From Prochlorococcus sp. AG-355-N16 (lineage in GTDB: Bacteria; Cyanobacteriota; Cyanobacteriia; PCC-6307; Cyanobiaceae): a stretch of 64,000 nt of DNA. The stretch's first letter is position 1. Every line of letters starts with the position of its first letter. Below are positions 9,228 through 21,137 of this stretch, piece by piece. The notes under the pieces are model-generated. The model ran no database searches. It saw only the letters and a program-made list of their open reading frames with translations, and had not been told where the DNA came from. A program made the position numbers and the translations under genes. The stretch spans positions 91,194 to 155,193 of the forward strand of contig QCEF01000004.1 of NCBI GenBank assembly GCA_003278545.1. Reading direction: 5' to 3'.

Positions 9228-11522
9228 TTAACCTCTTGCACCGCCTGAAAAGGTAACAAGTTGTCCTTCACGAGTATTTCCACTAGATCCAGTTATCAAG
9301 AAATCTGGTTTTTCTGTTTCCTCATTCCTTTTAACTTCCATAGGAGGCATTGCGCTCATGAATCCTGCTCTTGATGGATTTCGCTTTCTAGAAGAAGCTC
9401 CCTCTGTACCTGTTACTTTATCACCGCGATCCCAATCATCACCAGTTACGTTTCCTACTGATTGTCCTTCTCCAGTAATCCTTGATGCGACTCTTTTTTC
9501 TGGTGTCTTTGCAGCTCGATCTACCTCTTCAATTTCCATTTTTTGTTTATAAGTAATATTTTTATTCGGTTCAAATCTAAATTTTTCAGTGCCAGTGACC
9601 TTATCAACTGCCATATCAAAAGGTCCTGTTACCTTTGAACCATTTTCATATTCATTACCTGTAACACCTTGAGTATTTTTTTCAGAATATTTATCTCTTG
9701 ATGGTGATTTAACAGAGAATTCCTTCCAAGAGTTACCTGCCGACTTTTTCGGATTCGCATAAGCCGCATCATGTACAGGATTATCACAAGCTTGTGAGAG
9801 CTGATCTCCACCAACATAAGGAGTCCCTGTTAGATTTTTACAAGCACCTTTCTTAGCACCTGTCATTACTCCGCCAATTCCTGGTTGCTGTCCTGTAAGT
9901 CTGGCATTTGAATTATTTCCAGAATTAACTGTTGCTCGGGATTTCATATCTTCTGAAATCTCAGTACTACAATTTTCATTAATCTGATCTAAGCCTGCGT
10001 ATGGTGTTCCTGTTAACACTTTGCATGAACCTGGTTCATCTCCAGTTACTATTTCTGATCTTCCTGTCATAGTGCCGCTTATTAAATTTGACTTTGAAGA
10101 AAGGCTTAAACCTACTTTTCTAGCTTCTGGTTTTGGTTTTGAACCGCAAAACTTCTCATATTGTTGAGATCCTATGTACTCATCGCCAGTTACATTCTTA
10201 CAACTCCCATGTTCATTACCTGTCATATGGTCTGATCTTCCAACCCCTGTACCAGTTACATTATTCCCATTGAGAGTGTTGTAACTGCCTACTTTTTCAA
10301 ATGCTTTACCTTTTGGATTTGGCTCAGAGCCAAGATATTGATCTCCAGTTAATTGATGTCCAGAACCTGATTCATCTCCAGTAACTAGGGTGGATCTACC
10401 AGGAAGTGATCCAGATACTTTTAATCCATCGGTTGTAGTGCTTTGTTTAACCTTTGAAGGATTTCTTGGGACATCACCACAATACTTCTGCGATTGATTA
10501 GAAGATACATATTCAGTACCTGTAAGGTTTTTACAAGTTCCTGGCTCATCGCCTGTGACCCTATCAGATCTACCAACTTCATTTCCAGTTACTTTATTAC
10601 CTGATGTTGTAGAGGTAACAGTAGATCTAAGTGGCTGTTTATAACTTGGTCTATCTTGACAAAATTGATCAGTGACTTCTGCTCCCATATATTGGGTACC
10701 AGTTACAGTTCTGCATGTACTTGCTTCATTACCTGTAGTTTTTACAGATCTATTAGCTTGAGTTCCAGTAACTATTTGACCTGAATCAGTTTCACTTTTA
10801 CCAACTTTCCAGCTAGCATCTGCAAAATTTTGTTTGGCACCATTTTTGTTTGGACCACATGGTCTACATTTACCATTACCTTTTTTGCCTGTGGCACCAG
10901 TTTTACTTCTTAGCTCTCTCACTCTCTGAGAAATTTCTCTACTACTTAAATCTGGGTCTCCTCTTCTAGCTAATGAAGCGGCACTAGTATTTTGTTTAGT
11001 TGCGGATTTACCATGTTTAGATTGAGCTTCTCTTCTCGCCAAAACAATATCTCTACTTGTATTAGTAATAGGCTTTCTCTTCTGATTAATTCTTCTTTTA
11101 ACGTTGGGTTTTAGGGACTTAGATTCTGTACTAGTTGAATCCTGAATTTCTTGATTTTTATTTATCGTTGATTTAACTGTGTTTACGGGACTTTCTTTTT
11201 TAACATCAGTACGGGTTCTATCGGATGAAGTTATAGCTGATTTCCCATGGGTAGACATTGCTTTTCTTCTCTCTATTACTAACTCTTTACTAGATAAAGT
11301 TGTTGAAGAATTTATGTTTACCTGAGTTTTTGGAATATGTTTTGTAGCTGGTTTAGAAATATTATGATTATTAGGAGAAGACTGAGTCCCAGAAATCTGT
11401 ATATCTTGAGAAGATCGAACTCTATCTTTGGTAGTTGAAGAATAAGCAGCAGCTTTTTTACCGCTATCACTCATCGCCTTTCTTCTTTCAAGTGCAATCT
11501 CTCTACTGGTTTTTTTTGACAT
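9228..11522 (-). CDS. csoS2: Carboxysome scaffold protein CsoS2
   Basis: CsoS2 is the disordered organiser that binds RuBisCO through N-terminal repeats and the shell through its middle and C-terminal repeats. Four N-repeats are readable (TSREIALERRKAMS, SSKELVIERRKAMS, TSRDIVLARREAQS, SSREISQRVRELRS), then a long series of VTG/LTG-type middle repeats with paired cysteines (ACKNLTGTPYVGG is one), and a C-terminal domain ending FSGGARG. I prefer the ATG at 11522 (MSKKTSRE) over the ORF-track TTG three codons earlier, giving 764 aa. Codon frame is continuous; no slippage site was recognised. Cysteine pairs in the repeats could be redox sensitive (known for the family). Confidence 0.96.
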   Translation of the reverse strand: MSKKTSREIALERRKAMSDSGKKAAAYSSTTKDRVRSSQDIQISGTQSSPNNHNISKPATKHIPKTQVNINSSTTLSSKELVIERRKAMSTHGKSAITSSDRTRTDVKKESPVNTVKSTINKNQEIQDSTSTESKSLKPNVKRRINQKRKPITNTSRDIVLARREAQSKHGKSATKQNTSAASLARRGDPDLSSREISQRVRELRSKTGATGKKGNGKCRPCGPNKNGAKQNFADASWKVGKSETDSGQIVTGTQANRSVKTTGNEASTCRTVTGTQYMGAEVTDQFCQDRPSYKQPLRSTVTSTTSGNKVTGNEVGRSDRVTGDEPGTCKNLTGTEYVSSNQSQKYCGDVPRNPSKVKQSTTTDGLKVSGSLPGRSTLVTGDESGSGHQLTGDQYLGSEPNPKGKAFEKVGSYNTLNGNNVTGTGVGRSDHMTGNEHGSCKNVTGDEYIGSQQYEKFCGSKPKPEARKVGLSLSSKSNLISGTMTGRSEIVTGDEPGSCKVLTGTPYAGLDQINENCSTEISEDMKSRATVNSGNNSNARLTGQQPGIGGVMTGAKKGACKNLTGTPYVGGDQLSQACDNPVHDAAYANPKKSAGNSWKEFSVKSPSRDKYSEKNTQGVTGNEYENGSKVTGPFDMAVDKVTGTEKFRFEPNKNITYKQKMEIEEVDRAAKTPEKRVASRITGEGQSVGNVTGDDWDRGDKVTGTEGASSRKRNPSRAGFMSAMPPMEVKRNEETEKPDFLITGSSGNTREGQLVTFSGGARG

Positions 11523-11562
11523 GATCTTCAAGTTTAAATTCTTTAAAAAGACTTTTGAAAAA

Positions 11563-11591
11563 CTTTCTCCAAAAATTTTTTTTGGAGAAAG
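11563..11591 (-). terminator. Perfect hairpin between cbbS and csoS2
   Basis: A perfect inverted repeat with 13-base arms (CTTTCTCCAAAAA / TTTTTGGAGAAAG) and a 3-base loop sits in the cbbS-csoS2 gap. Because the operon reads through, it is more likely an attenuator or mRNA-end stabiliser that keeps RuBisCO transcripts far above csoS2 transcripts than a full terminator. The structure is seen; the role is inferred. Confidence 0.7.
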
Positions 11592-11613
11592 ATATTAACT
11601 ACGAAAAGTAGCT

Positions 11614-11955
11614 TTAACGTCCTTGGAAAACTACAAAAGCTGTTCCTTGACTTTGAGTGTAAGCATCGTATCCGATGATTCTTACATGATGATCAGGGTA
11701 TGCTCTATGGCATGCCTCTAATTCGCTCACGATCAAGTTAAGATCTTTTTCCCCAAAGAATGGGAGTTTCCAATAAGACCAATAAGTTTGCATACATCCA
11801 CTTGGATGAACATGCTCAATAACTGGACTCCAACCTTGAGCAATTATGTACGCAATTTGGTCATATATTTCTTCCTGGGTCATCGGTGGTAAAAAACCGA
11901 ATGTTTCCAGGGTTGCAACTGTTTGATAGTCGCTTACTGTGCTCTGGAAAGGCAT
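11614..11955 (-). CDS. cbbS: RuBisCO small subunit, form IA
   Basis: The 113-aa small subunit caps the L8 core in L8S8 RuBisCO. It contains FGFLPPMTQEEIYDQIAYII, SGCMQTYWSYWKLPFFGEKD and HHVRIIGYDAYTQSQGTAFVV, all typical of the proteobacterial-type form IA small subunit carried by alpha-cyanobacteria. It lies 89 bases downstream of cbbL with two small hairpins between, and 91 bases ahead of csoS2. Confidence 0.97.
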   Translation of the reverse strand: MPFQSTVSDYQTVATLETFGFLPPMTQEEIYDQIAYIIAQGWSPVIEHVHPSGCMQTYWSYWKLPFFGEKDLNLIVSELEACHRAYPDHHVRIIGYDAYTQSQGTAFVVFQGR

Positions 11956-11981
11956 AATTAATCAAAATGTGAATGAAAGTA

Positions 11982-12028
11982 CTCGTAAAAACGAGATTTT
12001 AATAAGTCTGAGGAGAATAAATCTCCTC
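11982..12028 (-). promoter_or_regulatory. Two short hairpins between cbbL and cbbS
   Basis: CTCGT/ACGAG (11982-11995, 4-base loop) and GAGGAGA/TCTCCTC (12010-12028, 5-base loop) occupy the cbbL-cbbS spacer. Neither is followed by a strong U-tract in the reading direction, so RNA processing or stability elements fit better than termination. Confidence 0.5.
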
Positions 12029-12044
12029 GATTTCGAAACTTGAG

Positions 12045-13460
12045 TTAACCCTGAACATCAAGTTTGTCGACAGTGTCAAACTCAAACTTAATTTCCTTCC
12101 AAGTTTCTAGAGCAATAGCTAATTCAGGACTATGCTTAGCAGCTTCCATGAGAATGTCTCTACTCTCTTTTTCGATTTCGCGACCAGCATTACGAGCTTT
12201 TACACAAGCTTCTAATGCAACTCTGTTAGCTGCAGCTCCAGCAGCTGAACCCCATGGGTGACCATGTGTTCCTCCACCGAACTGAAGGCAGGAATCATCC
12301 CCAAAGATCGCTAGAAGTGCAGGCATATGCCAAACGTGGATACCACCTGATGCAACTGCAAATACTCCAGGCATTGAACCCCAATCTTGATCAAAGAAGT
12401 TACCTCTTGATCTATCTTCAGGAACAAATGACTCTCTTAGGTTGTCAATATAACCAAGAGTTGTTTGACGATCACCTTCTAGTTTTCCAACAACGGTTCC
12501 AGTATGTAATTGGTCTCCTCCAGAAAGTCTCAAACATTTTGCAAGAACTCTGAAGTGAATACCATGCTTTGGATGTCTATCAATAACAGCATGCATAGCT
12601 CTGTGAATATGCAGAAGCATGCCATTTTTACGACACCAATTAGCTAATCCAGTATTTGCAGTAAAACCACCAGTTATATAATCATGCATGATGATTGGCA
12701 TATCTAGCTCTTTTGCAAATTCAGCTCTTTCATAGAGTTCTTCAGGAGTGTTAGCGGTACAATTTAGATAATGACCTTTAACTTCTCCAGTTTCCCGCTG
12801 AGCAAGCTTAACTGCTTCTGCAACAAACTCAAATCTTTCTCTCCAACGTTGGAATGGTTGAGAATTAATATTCTCATCATCCTTTGTTAAATCAAGACCG
12901 CCTCTAAGACATTCATATACAACTCGACCATAGTTTTTTCCAGATAATCCTAATTTAGGTTTGATGGTACAACCAAGTAGAGGTCTTCCGTATTTGTTAA
13001 GTCGATCTCTTTCAACTACGATTCCGTTTGGTGGACCACCGCAAGTTTTAATGAAAGCAATTGGGAATCTAATATCTTCTAGACGTAGATGTCTTAGAGC
13101 TTTAAATCCAAAAACGTTTCCTACAAGAGATGTTAATACGTTTGTAATTGAGCCTTCTTCAAAAAGATCTAAAGGATATGCAATAAAAGCATAGAAAGCT
13201 TCAGGATCTCCAGGAACGTCTTCGATTCGATAACAACGTCCTTTATAAAATTCTAAGTCTGTAAGTAACTCGGACCAAACTGTTGACCAAGTACCTGTTG
13301 AAGATTCAGCGGCAACAGCTGCTGCAACTTCTTCTCTTGGAACACCTTCCTGACCTGTACATTTGAAACAGGCTAGTAAATCGGTGTCTAGGGGTACATA
13401 TTCTGGAGTCCAGTAGGTATCTCTGTACTCCTTTACCCCTGCGTCATACTTCTTACTCAT
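12045..13460 (-). CDS. cbbL: RuBisCO large subunit, form IA
   Basis: The 471-aa large subunit fixes CO2 onto ribulose-1,5-bisphosphate. Active-site motifs are intact: the [13 protein letters not shown] segment, [13 protein letters not shown] holding the carbamylated lysine, [36 protein letters not shown] with the loop-6 lysine, and [12 protein letters not shown]. Sequence type is form IA, acquired with the alpha-carboxysome in this lineage. It starts 69 bases after csoS1; the ATG gives [14 protein letters not shown] and no clear Shine-Dalgarno is visible. It is the main cargo of the microcompartment encoded around it. Confidence 0.99.
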   Translation of the reverse strand: MSKKYDAGVKEYRDTYWTPEYVPLDTDLLACFKCTGQEGVPREEVAAAVAAESSTGTWSTVWSELLTDLEFYKGRCYRIEDVPGDPEAFYAFIAYPLDLFEEGSITNVLTSLVGNVFGFKALRHLRLEDIRFPIAFIKTCGGPPNGIVVERDRLNKYGRPLLGCTIKPKLGLSGKNYGRVVYECLRGGLDLTKDDENINSQPFQRWRERFEFVAEAVKLAQRETGEVKGHYLNCTANTPEELYERAEFAKELDMPIIMHDYITGGFTANTGLANWCRKNGMLLHIHRAMHAVIDRHPKHGIHFRVLAKCLRLSGGDQLHTGTVVGKLEGDRQTTLGYIDNLRESFVPEDRSRGNFFDQDWGSMPGVFAVASGGIHVWHMPALLAIFGDDSCLQFGGGTHGHPWGSAAGAAANRVALEACVKARNAGREIEKESRDILMEAAKHSPELAIALETWKEIKFEFDTVDKLDVQG

Positions 13461-13529
13461 AAGGATAAATTTAGGTCTGTGTAGGGAAAATAATTATTGT
13501 GCAAAATTTATAAATCTTGCTTTATTTAA

Positions 13530-13841
13530 TTAGTCCTTTTGACCAAGAAATTCACCGTTACCTAGAGCAGGTTCAACTTCTCTATGAGGACGAGCAATAA
13601 TGTGAGCTGCAACTAAACCGTCACCAACTCTTTCACAAGCGTCAGCACCAGCTCTTACAGCTGCGTTAACTGCTCCTGTTTCGCCTCTAACTAATACTGT
13701 GACATAACCGCCACCAACGAATTCACGACCAATAAGGCGAACTTCTGCTGCCTTTGTCATTGCGTCTGCTGCTTCGATTGCAGGTACAAGTCCGCGTGTC
13801 TCGATCATGCCGAGAGCGATACCCATTGTTTCTGTAGCCAT
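13530..13841 (-). CDS. csoS1: Carboxysome shell hexamer protein CsoS1
   Basis: A 103-aa single BMC-domain protein that tiles the carboxysome facets as hexamers with a small central pore. It has ALGMIETRGLVPAIEAADAM, the KAAEVRLIGREFVGGGYVTV core and a VARPH-like IIARPHREVEPAL tail. Only this one short hexamer gene is in the cluster. It is the first gene of the operon, so the long leader upstream (13842-14168) probably drives all carboxysome genes. Confidence 0.97.
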   Translation of the reverse strand: MATETMGIALGMIETRGLVPAIEAADAMTKAAEVRLIGREFVGGGYVTVLVRGETGAVNAAVRAGADACERVGDGLVAAHIIARPHREVEPALGNGEFLGQKD

Positions 13842-13859
13842 TGTCTACTAAATACTAAA

Positions 13860-13873
13860 TGTGGAATGTTCAA
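13860..13873. repeat. 14-bp direct repeat, copy 1 (csoS1-proximal)
   Basis: TGTGGAATGTTCAA, exact match to 14091-14104; lies 18 bases from the csoS1 start codon. Confidence 0.8.
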
Positions 13874-14090
13874 TTCGAAGAATGCTTCATTAAGTACTTA
13901 TAAGTCAAGCGTTTTCGACAAAATCTCCATTAATGTTTTTTCTATCATTCATAAGTTAAACTTATCACCCTTGGTACTATTGATATGTCAATACTTATGC
14001 AAATTAGTTAGTGCATCAAAACATACTGTTGTGTTAAGAAAAAATTTACATTATGTTATTTCCGTACGAGGCAGGCCCTGTCTACACAGG

Positions 14091-14104
14091 TGTGGAATGT
14101 TCAA
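14091..14104. repeat. 14-bp direct repeat, copy 2 (distal)
   Basis: TGTGGAATGTTCAA, exact match to 13860-13873, directly after a CCTGT/ACAGG hairpin. Confidence 0.8.
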
Positions 14105-14168
14105 CCTTTCCTGTCTCCGTATCAAGCTTTGAAGTAAGATAATATTCACAATAAATTTATTAGTTATT

Positions 14169-14753
14169 TTGAACCTTCCAGTTCTAACTATTGCGAGTGG
14201 CAATCAAAGGAAAGTATCTGAGATTTCAGAGATGCTGGATGTTTTATCTTTAAAGGTTGAGAAGCAACCAGAATATTTAAATGTTGAAGAGACTGGAAAC
14301 ACATATTTTGAGAATGCACTTCTAAAAGCAAAAGCAGCTGCTTTAGAGACTAAAACTTGGGCATTAGCTGATGACTCGGGTCTTGAAGTAGATGTTTTAG
14401 ATGGTCGACCAGGAATTTATTCTGCTAGATATGCCAAAAATAATGATGAGAAAATTAAAAAATTAATTAATGAACTTTCTGATAGCCCTTATAGGAGTGC
14501 AAGATTTATAAGTTGTATGGTTTTGTGCGATCCCTTAGGAAACTTAGTTAAAGATACAACAGGAATATGCTGGGGAGAAATTCTTAAGAACCCCAAATAT
14601 CCAAATGGGGAATTCGAATCTATTTTTTGGGTAAAAGAGGCTAACTGTGTTTACGGTGAGCTCTCACAATCACAACTAAATAAATTAGGTAGTAGAGGTA
14701 AAGCTGCAAAAATTATGTCACCTTTTTTAAAAAAAGAGATAGGTTTGAGTTAA
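14169..14753 (+). CDS. rdgB: Non-canonical purine NTP pyrophosphatase (RdgB/HAM1)
   Basis: Hydrolyses ITP, dITP and XTP to keep damaged purines out of nucleic acids. The 194-aa protein opens LTIASGNQRKVSEI (family T/S-x-N-x-x-K), has the catalytic ALADDSGLEVDVLDGRPGIYSARYA and a late family region near GSRGKAAKIM, though the usual SHR motif appears altered. Start is a TTG giving MNLPVLTIAS. It is convergent with csoS1D and separates it from the main carboxysome operon. Confidence 0.9.
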   Translation: MNLPVLTIASGNQRKVSEISEMLDVLSLKVEKQPEYLNVEETGNTYFENALLKAKAAALETKTWALADDSGLEVDVLDGRPGIYSARYAKNNDEKIKKLINELSDSPYRSARFISCMVLCDPLGNLVKDTTGICWGEILKNPKYPNGEFESIFWVKEANCVYGELSQSQLNKLGSRGKAAKIMSPFLKKEIGLS

Positions 14754-14760
14754 AAAATTC

Positions 14761-15531
14761 TCAATAATTCGAAATCTCTTCAATTGCTCTTATAGCAGCA
14801 GCTGCAGCCTCTTCTACATCCCCTTCTTTCCCGGCGAGAGTTAATCTACCAAAAGCTCCAACTGCCTTAACATCAACAACAGTTATATTAGATGCCTTTT
14901 CAGCTTCATTAGCTGCTTTTAAAACATAACCAGCTGGTTCAGTTTCTAATATAAACATGCTCATTCCAGATTGAATCATTGATCCACTTCTGTTTTGTCT
15001 ATTTATTAAAACAGCATGATCTGGAGTAATTGCTCGAATAACTTCAGTCCAACTCGTAGCAGGTTTTGTTCTTTTTCTAACTTCGCTCCCAATAGCATCT
15101 AGAACAACATCTCCAGAATGTAAAACCGTGCTTTGATCTTTATGGTAAAGAGCAAGAGATCCAAATGCTCTTTCAACAATCATCTGACCAAGTCTTACAT
15201 TACTTGCTTTTAGGGCAATATCTGTAACTCTATGAACAGCCATGCCGGGTGAAACTTCCATCCAAAGACATGAATCACCAGGGATAGGTAAAAAACCTCT
15301 ACTAACAGTTCCCATATATGCGGCTAATTGAGGTTGCAGAGAATCTAAAAAAACATATGTTCTTAACTCAATTTGTTCAACTTGACTTGCTTGTCTGGAT
15401 ACCAAAGACTTTTCTGAATCGGTAGTAATAAAACAGCTAGCACCACTTGCCTGAGATTGCACCTCAGATCCTGTGACTAGAGAACTCCCTTTTTTTCGTT
15501 CCCCTCTGTTTAAGCTAGAAGTTGGTTCCAT
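14761..15531 (-). CDS. csoS1D: Tandem BMC-domain shell protein CsoS1D
   Basis: CsoS1D forms pseudohexameric trimers of fused BMC domains that stack and have a gated larger pore, probably passing bigger metabolites such as RuBP. Two BMC units are readable (about [20 protein letters not shown] onward, and [12 protein letters not shown] / [16 protein letters not shown]), after an N-terminal Ser-rich extension. The ORF track starts at 15624; I place the start at the ATG at 15531 ([11 protein letters not shown]), giving 256 aa, the length I recall for the characterised Prochlorococcus protein. It sits outside the cso operon, next to rdgB. Confidence 0.92.
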   Translation of the reverse strand: MEPTSSLNRGERKKGSSLVTGSEVQSQASGASCFITTDSEKSLVSRQASQVEQIELRTYVFLDSLQPQLAAYMGTVSRGFLPIPGDSCLWMEVSPGMAVHRVTDIALKASNVRLGQMIVERAFGSLALYHKDQSTVLHSGDVVLDAIGSEVRKRTKPATSWTEVIRAITPDHAVLINRQNRSGSMIQSGMSMFILETEPAGYVLKAANEAEKASNITVVDVKAVGAFGRLTLAGKEGDVEEAAAAAIRAIEEISNY

Positions 15532-15628
15532 TGAGGCGACTATAACGGATAATGGTTCATTTTTTCTATTAAATTTACTTGCATGCTTACCACAAAACGA
15601 TAACTTCAAGTAAAAGATATGCATTTTT

Positions 15629-15997
15629 ATGGGAATTTCTCAAAAAAAAGAACCAAATGTTTCTGGTACTGAAAAAGAATTAACTCCTGATCAAACTCTT
15701 GGATTAGTTAGCCTAAGCTTGATGCAAAAACTATCTCAGAAAGACCCATCTTTTAGCTGGTTAGAAGAAGATAAAATTGAGAAAGTTAATCTTAAAAACC
15801 TTAGAAATAGATTGGAGTTAACCCAATTAGCTATAAATACTGGAGCCCCTTTGACCACTTCAGAAGTGACAGCCCTAATTGGAGCTAAGCCAGGAAAATC
15901 TAAGTTAGAAAGAGCAGGATTATTGGCTACGAAAATAGCTAGAAATGTATGGAAGCTTTCAAAAACAAGTCAAGGAAATTCCTTCTATAGAAATTAG
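15629..15997 (+). CDS. Conserved-looking small protein, function unknown
   Basis: A 122-aa soluble protein: a charged N-terminal third, then [31 protein letters not shown] and [21 protein letters not shown]. The middle looks like an HTH-like helical segment, but I do not recognise a named family. It lies divergent from csoS1D and 157 bases before chlN, and may form part of the chlN transcript. ATG start, normal composition. Confidence 0.65.
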   Translation: MGISQKKEPNVSGTEKELTPDQTLGLVSLSLMQKLSQKDPSFSWLEEDKIEKVNLKNLRNRLELTQLAINTGAPLTTSEVTALIGAKPGKSKLERAGLLATKIARNVWKLSKTSQGNSFYRN

Positions 15998-16145
15998 AAT
16001 ATACACTAAAAATAATTTTCATAATTCTCATTTAAGTATTTAAACATTCATATAAGTTTTTTAAATGTGTTCATTTTGTAAGAGAACTTATTAATTACTT
16101 TCTTAAATTAAAAAGTTTATGCAAGCTTGAAATATAAGCTCTTGA

Positions 16146-17411
<1,266 letters not shown>

Positions 17412-17416
17412 AAAAT

Positions 17417-18988
17417 ATGGAATTGACTCTATGGACATATGAAGGACCGCCACATGTTGGTGCGATGAGAATTGCCTCTTCAATGAAAGATATACATTAT
17501 GTGCTTCATGCCCCTCAAGGAGATACATATGCAGATCTTCTTTTTACAATGATTGAAAGGAGAGGGCAAAGGCCGCCAGTTACATATACAACTTTTCAGG
17601 CTAGAGATCTAGGAGGAGATACAGCAGAATTAGTGAAGAAAAATATTAAGGAAGCCGTAGAACGATTTAAACCAAAAACTCTTTTAGTTGGAGAAAGTTG
17701 TACAGCCGAACTAATCCAAGACCAACCTGGAGCCCTCGCAAAAGGGATGGGATTTGATATGCCAATTGTTAATCTTGAATTACCTGCTTATAGCAAGAAA
17801 GAAAATTGGGGAGCTTCAGAAACCTTTTATCAATTAACAAGAACTCTTTTGAAAGAGAAAGTAAGTTCTTCAGAAAAAATAAGTCCTCTAAGGTGGAAGG
17901 AGTTAGGTCGCAGACCAAAAGTCAATATACTGGGTCCTTCATTGCTGGGATTTAGATGCAGAGATGATGTTATTGAAATCCAGCGTATACTCTCAGAACA
18001 AGGTATAGATACAAACGTTGTTGCTCCATTAGGCGCTAGTCCTGATGATATTGAAAGGCTAATTGATGCTGAAGTAAATATTTGTCTTTATCAAGAAATT
18101 GCTGAAGCATCATGTGAATGGCTTAGACGAAACTTTGGAATGGAATATACAAATACTATTCCAATTGGAATAAAAAATACAATTGAATTTATCAATGAAG
18201 TTCATAACAAGTTGGATCTCCCTTTGACTAATAAAGAAGAATTAGAACACAAGTCAAAACTTCCTTGGTACTCAAAATCAGTTGACTCTAATTACTTAAC
18301 TGGCAAAAGGGTTTTTATTTTTGGTGATGGAACACATGCAATCGCGGCTGCAAAAATTGCCAAAGAGGAATTGGGTTTTGAAGTAGTTGGTCTTGGTACA
18401 TACAGCAGGGAAATGGCAAGACAGGTAAGAGCAACTGCAAAAGATCTAAATATAGAAGCTCTGATAACCAACAATTATCTAGAAGTGGAAGATGCTATGA
18501 AGAAAGCCGCCCCTGAACTTGTTTTAGGTACCCAAATGGAAAGGCATAGCGCAAAAAGGCTCGGTATTCCATGCTCCGTAATTAGTACTCCAATGCATGT
18601 TCAAGATGTTCCTGCAAGATATAGCCCTCAAATGGGCTGGGAAGGAGCAAATGTGATTTTTGATGACTGGGTGCATCCCCTAATGATGGGCTTAGAAGAG
18701 CATCTTATTGATATGTTCAAACATGACTTTGAGTTTGTTGATGGTCATCAAAGCCATTTAGGACATACAGCTACGCAAACAAAGGACTTTTTAAATTCTG
18801 CCGAAAAAAAAGAAAAAAATAGTAAAGAAGGAATTTTCTGGACAGAATCTGGTAGAGCTGAATTAACAAAAGTTCCATTTTTTGTAAGAGGTAAAGTCAA
18901 AACTAATACTGAAAAATACGCAATCTTGAAGGGAATTCTAAAGATAAGCGATGAAACTCTTTACGACGCCAAAGCATATTTTAGTTAG
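17417..18988 (+). CDS. chlB: Light-independent protochlorophyllide reductase subunit B
   Basis: The 523-aa partner of ChlN. It begins [19 protein letters not shown]36 in [10 protein letters not shown] matches the unusual aspartate ligand of the [4Fe-4S] NB cluster in this family. Further marks are [31 protein letters not shown], and a C-terminal domain (W-x-x-x-A-...-L-x-x-V-P-F-F-V-R-x-K) used in substrate binding. Directly follows chlN; chlL lies 196 bases downstream. Confidence 0.97.
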   Translation: MELTLWTYEGPPHVGAMRIASSMKDIHYVLHAPQGDTYADLLFTMIERRGQRPPVTYTTFQARDLGGDTAELVKKNIKEAVERFKPKTLLVGESCTAELIQDQPGALAKGMGFDMPIVNLELPAYSKKENWGASETFYQLTRTLLKEKVSSSEKISPLRWKELGRRPKVNILGPSLLGFRCRDDVIEIQRILSEQGIDTNVVAPLGASPDDIERLIDAEVNICLYQEIAEASCEWLRRNFGMEYTNTIPIGIKNTIEFINEVHNKLDLPLTNKEELEHKSKLPWYSKSVDSNYLTGKRVFIFGDGTHAIAAAKIAKEELGFEVVGLGTYSREMARQVRATAKDLNIEALITNNYLEVEDAMKKAAPELVLGTQMERHSAKRLGIPCSVISTPMHVQDVPARYSPQMGWEGANVIFDDWVHPLMMGLEEHLIDMFKHDFEFVDGHQSHLGHTATQTKDFLNSAEKKEKNSKEGIFWTESGRAELTKVPFFVRGKVKTNTEKYAILKGILKISDETLYDAKAYFS

Positions 18989-19184
18989 TTAATTTATTTA
19001 CTAATAAACTATAATTAAGTCATGAGTATTTTCACTCATAATTCAATAGATTTCATGCAAAAATTTCAGTTATAAGAACATATTTCCCTTTTTTAATACA
19101 ATTAAATACATATTTGTTTAGAAACATATTTCATGTGTATTTACACTGCAAGAATATAAATAATAATGTGTTTTTAAGCTTTAA
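18989..19184 (+). promoter_or_regulatory. chlB-chlL spacer with hairpin and repeated motif
   Basis: The spacer holds an ATGAGT/ACTCAT hairpin (19022-19039) just after chlB and two exact copies of AACATATTTC (19077-19086 and 19123-19132, 46 bases apart) upstream of chlL. This suggests chlL has its own regulated promoter; the binding factor is unknown. Confidence 0.35.
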
Positions 19185-20072
<888 letters not shown>

Positions 20073-20078
20073 TCTAAA

Positions 20079-21089
20079 TTAATCTAATCCAACCAATTGG
20101 CTTGTTAAATCATAAGTTTGCTGAGAGGTCTTCGTATCAATTATTCTTTTTGACAATTTTTGAGAAAAAGCCTTTCTGCCAGTTTTTTGACGATTTCCCC
20201 AGCTCCAATGGACTGATGGTTTAGCAAATTCTTTGTAAGTTGCCACTTGAGCGACCCTCTCTCCTGCCAATCTTTGTGACACATATCCTTTTGTTATGAA
20301 TTTTTGAAATATCGGGAAAAGGAATCTAAATAACCAAGGTGTATCTCTAAAAAGTTTTGTCTTAGCAACACATCCAGGATATAGAGAATTTACAATAATT
20401 TTATCTACAGGATATCTTTTTGATAATTCCTGAACGGTCACCATATTGCATAGTTTACTATCCTTATAAGCCTTACCAGGTTTGAACTTCTTTCCATTCG
20501 CCATACTTATTGGAGATAAAAAACCATTTTTGAATCCAGATAAATTTCCCAAATCAGCTGGGGCAGGGATGGGGATCCTTCCTCCAAGTTCTGAATAATT
20601 AGCCGTAACAGTTCCTAATACTGTAATTCTTGGCTTGAATAAAGTTGATTTGCCATTTAAAACAATTTCTCTTTCAGAAGATAAAATATTTTCTATAAGT
20701 AGGTTTATCATAAGAAAATGCCCAAAATGATTTACTGCCATAGAGTTTTCAAACCCCTGAGGGGACCTTTCAGGTTTCTTTAGTCTGGGTTTATAAACTG
20801 CTGCATTACAGATAAGAGAATTTATTGGTTTTTTAAATCTTTCTAAGATTTCATCGCAACCTTGTCTCACATCATCCAAGTTAGAAAGATCTATTTCTAT
20901 AAAGTGAACATTTTTAACTTCCTCTTTTGTCAAGAATTCCTCAGCTATTTTTATAGCTCTTTTATTTGATCGATTAACAGCTATAACCTCCCAACCAAAT
21001 CTTAATAGAGGTTTTAGAGTATTTAATCCAACTCCAGAAGTTGTTCCTGTAATTAGGACTAAACCCTTATTGTTCTTACTCACTAGCAA
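20079..21089 (-). CDS. por: Light-dependent protochlorophyllide oxidoreductase
   Basis: POR reduces protochlorophyllide with NADPH only in light, complementing the dark enzyme encoded beside it. The 336-aa SDR-fold protein has the nucleotide motif TGTTSGVGLNTL, ICNAAVYKP, the catalytic Y-x-x-x-K in KAYKDSKLCNM, and the POR-specific NSLYPGCVAKTKLFRDTPWLF region. Its tail-to-tail position with chlL puts the two alternative routes to chlorophyllide in one locus. Cysteine residues typical of the lid are present. Confidence 0.96.
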   Translation of the reverse strand: MLVSKNNKGLVLITGTTSGVGLNTLKPLLRFGWEVIAVNRSNKRAIKIAEEFLTKEEVKNVHFIEIDLSNLDDVRQGCDEILERFKKPINSLICNAAVYKPRLKKPERSPQGFENSMAVNHFGHFLMINLLIENILSSEREIVLNGKSTLFKPRITVLGTVTANYSELGGRIPIPAPADLGNLSGFKNGFLSPISMANGKKFKPGKAYKDSKLCNMVTVQELSKRYPVDKIIVNSLYPGCVAKTKLFRDTPWLFRFLFPIFQKFITKGYVSQRLAGERVAQVATYKEFAKPSVHWSWGNRQKTGRKAFSQKLSKRIIDTKTSQQTYDLTSQLVGLD

Positions 21090-21137
21090 AAAAGATAATA
21101 GAAAAATGAAAAGTAGAATGATTCAAGATCATACTTA

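Larger units (their letters stand above)
13842..14168 (-). promoter_or_regulatory. Carboxysome operon leader with a duplicated element
   Basis: This 327-base gap between csoS1 (minus) and rdgB (plus) must hold the operon promoter. It contains two copies of a bipartite element read on the plus strand as TGTCTAC then TGTGGAATGTTCAA: 13842-13873, next to the csoS1 start, and 14079-14104. A CCTGT/ACAGG hairpin (14077-14090) overlaps the distal copy, in a locally GC-richer patch. No Shine-Dalgarno precedes csoS1. The plus-strand 88-aa ORF here looks spurious. Confidence 0.55.

Noticed and set aside
9228-11522. Programmed frameshift in csoS2
   Set aside because: Known in some proteobacterial CsoS2, but no slippery sequence with a stem was recognised here and the long frame is intact.
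12254-13194. Plus-strand ORFs inside cbbL
   Set aside because: Antisense shadows of the RuBisCO large subunit.
13866-14132. 88-aa plus-strand ORF in the csoS1 upstream region
   Set aside because: Overlaps the duplicated regulatory element, no family pattern, no ribosome-binding site; better explained as a chance open frame in the leader.
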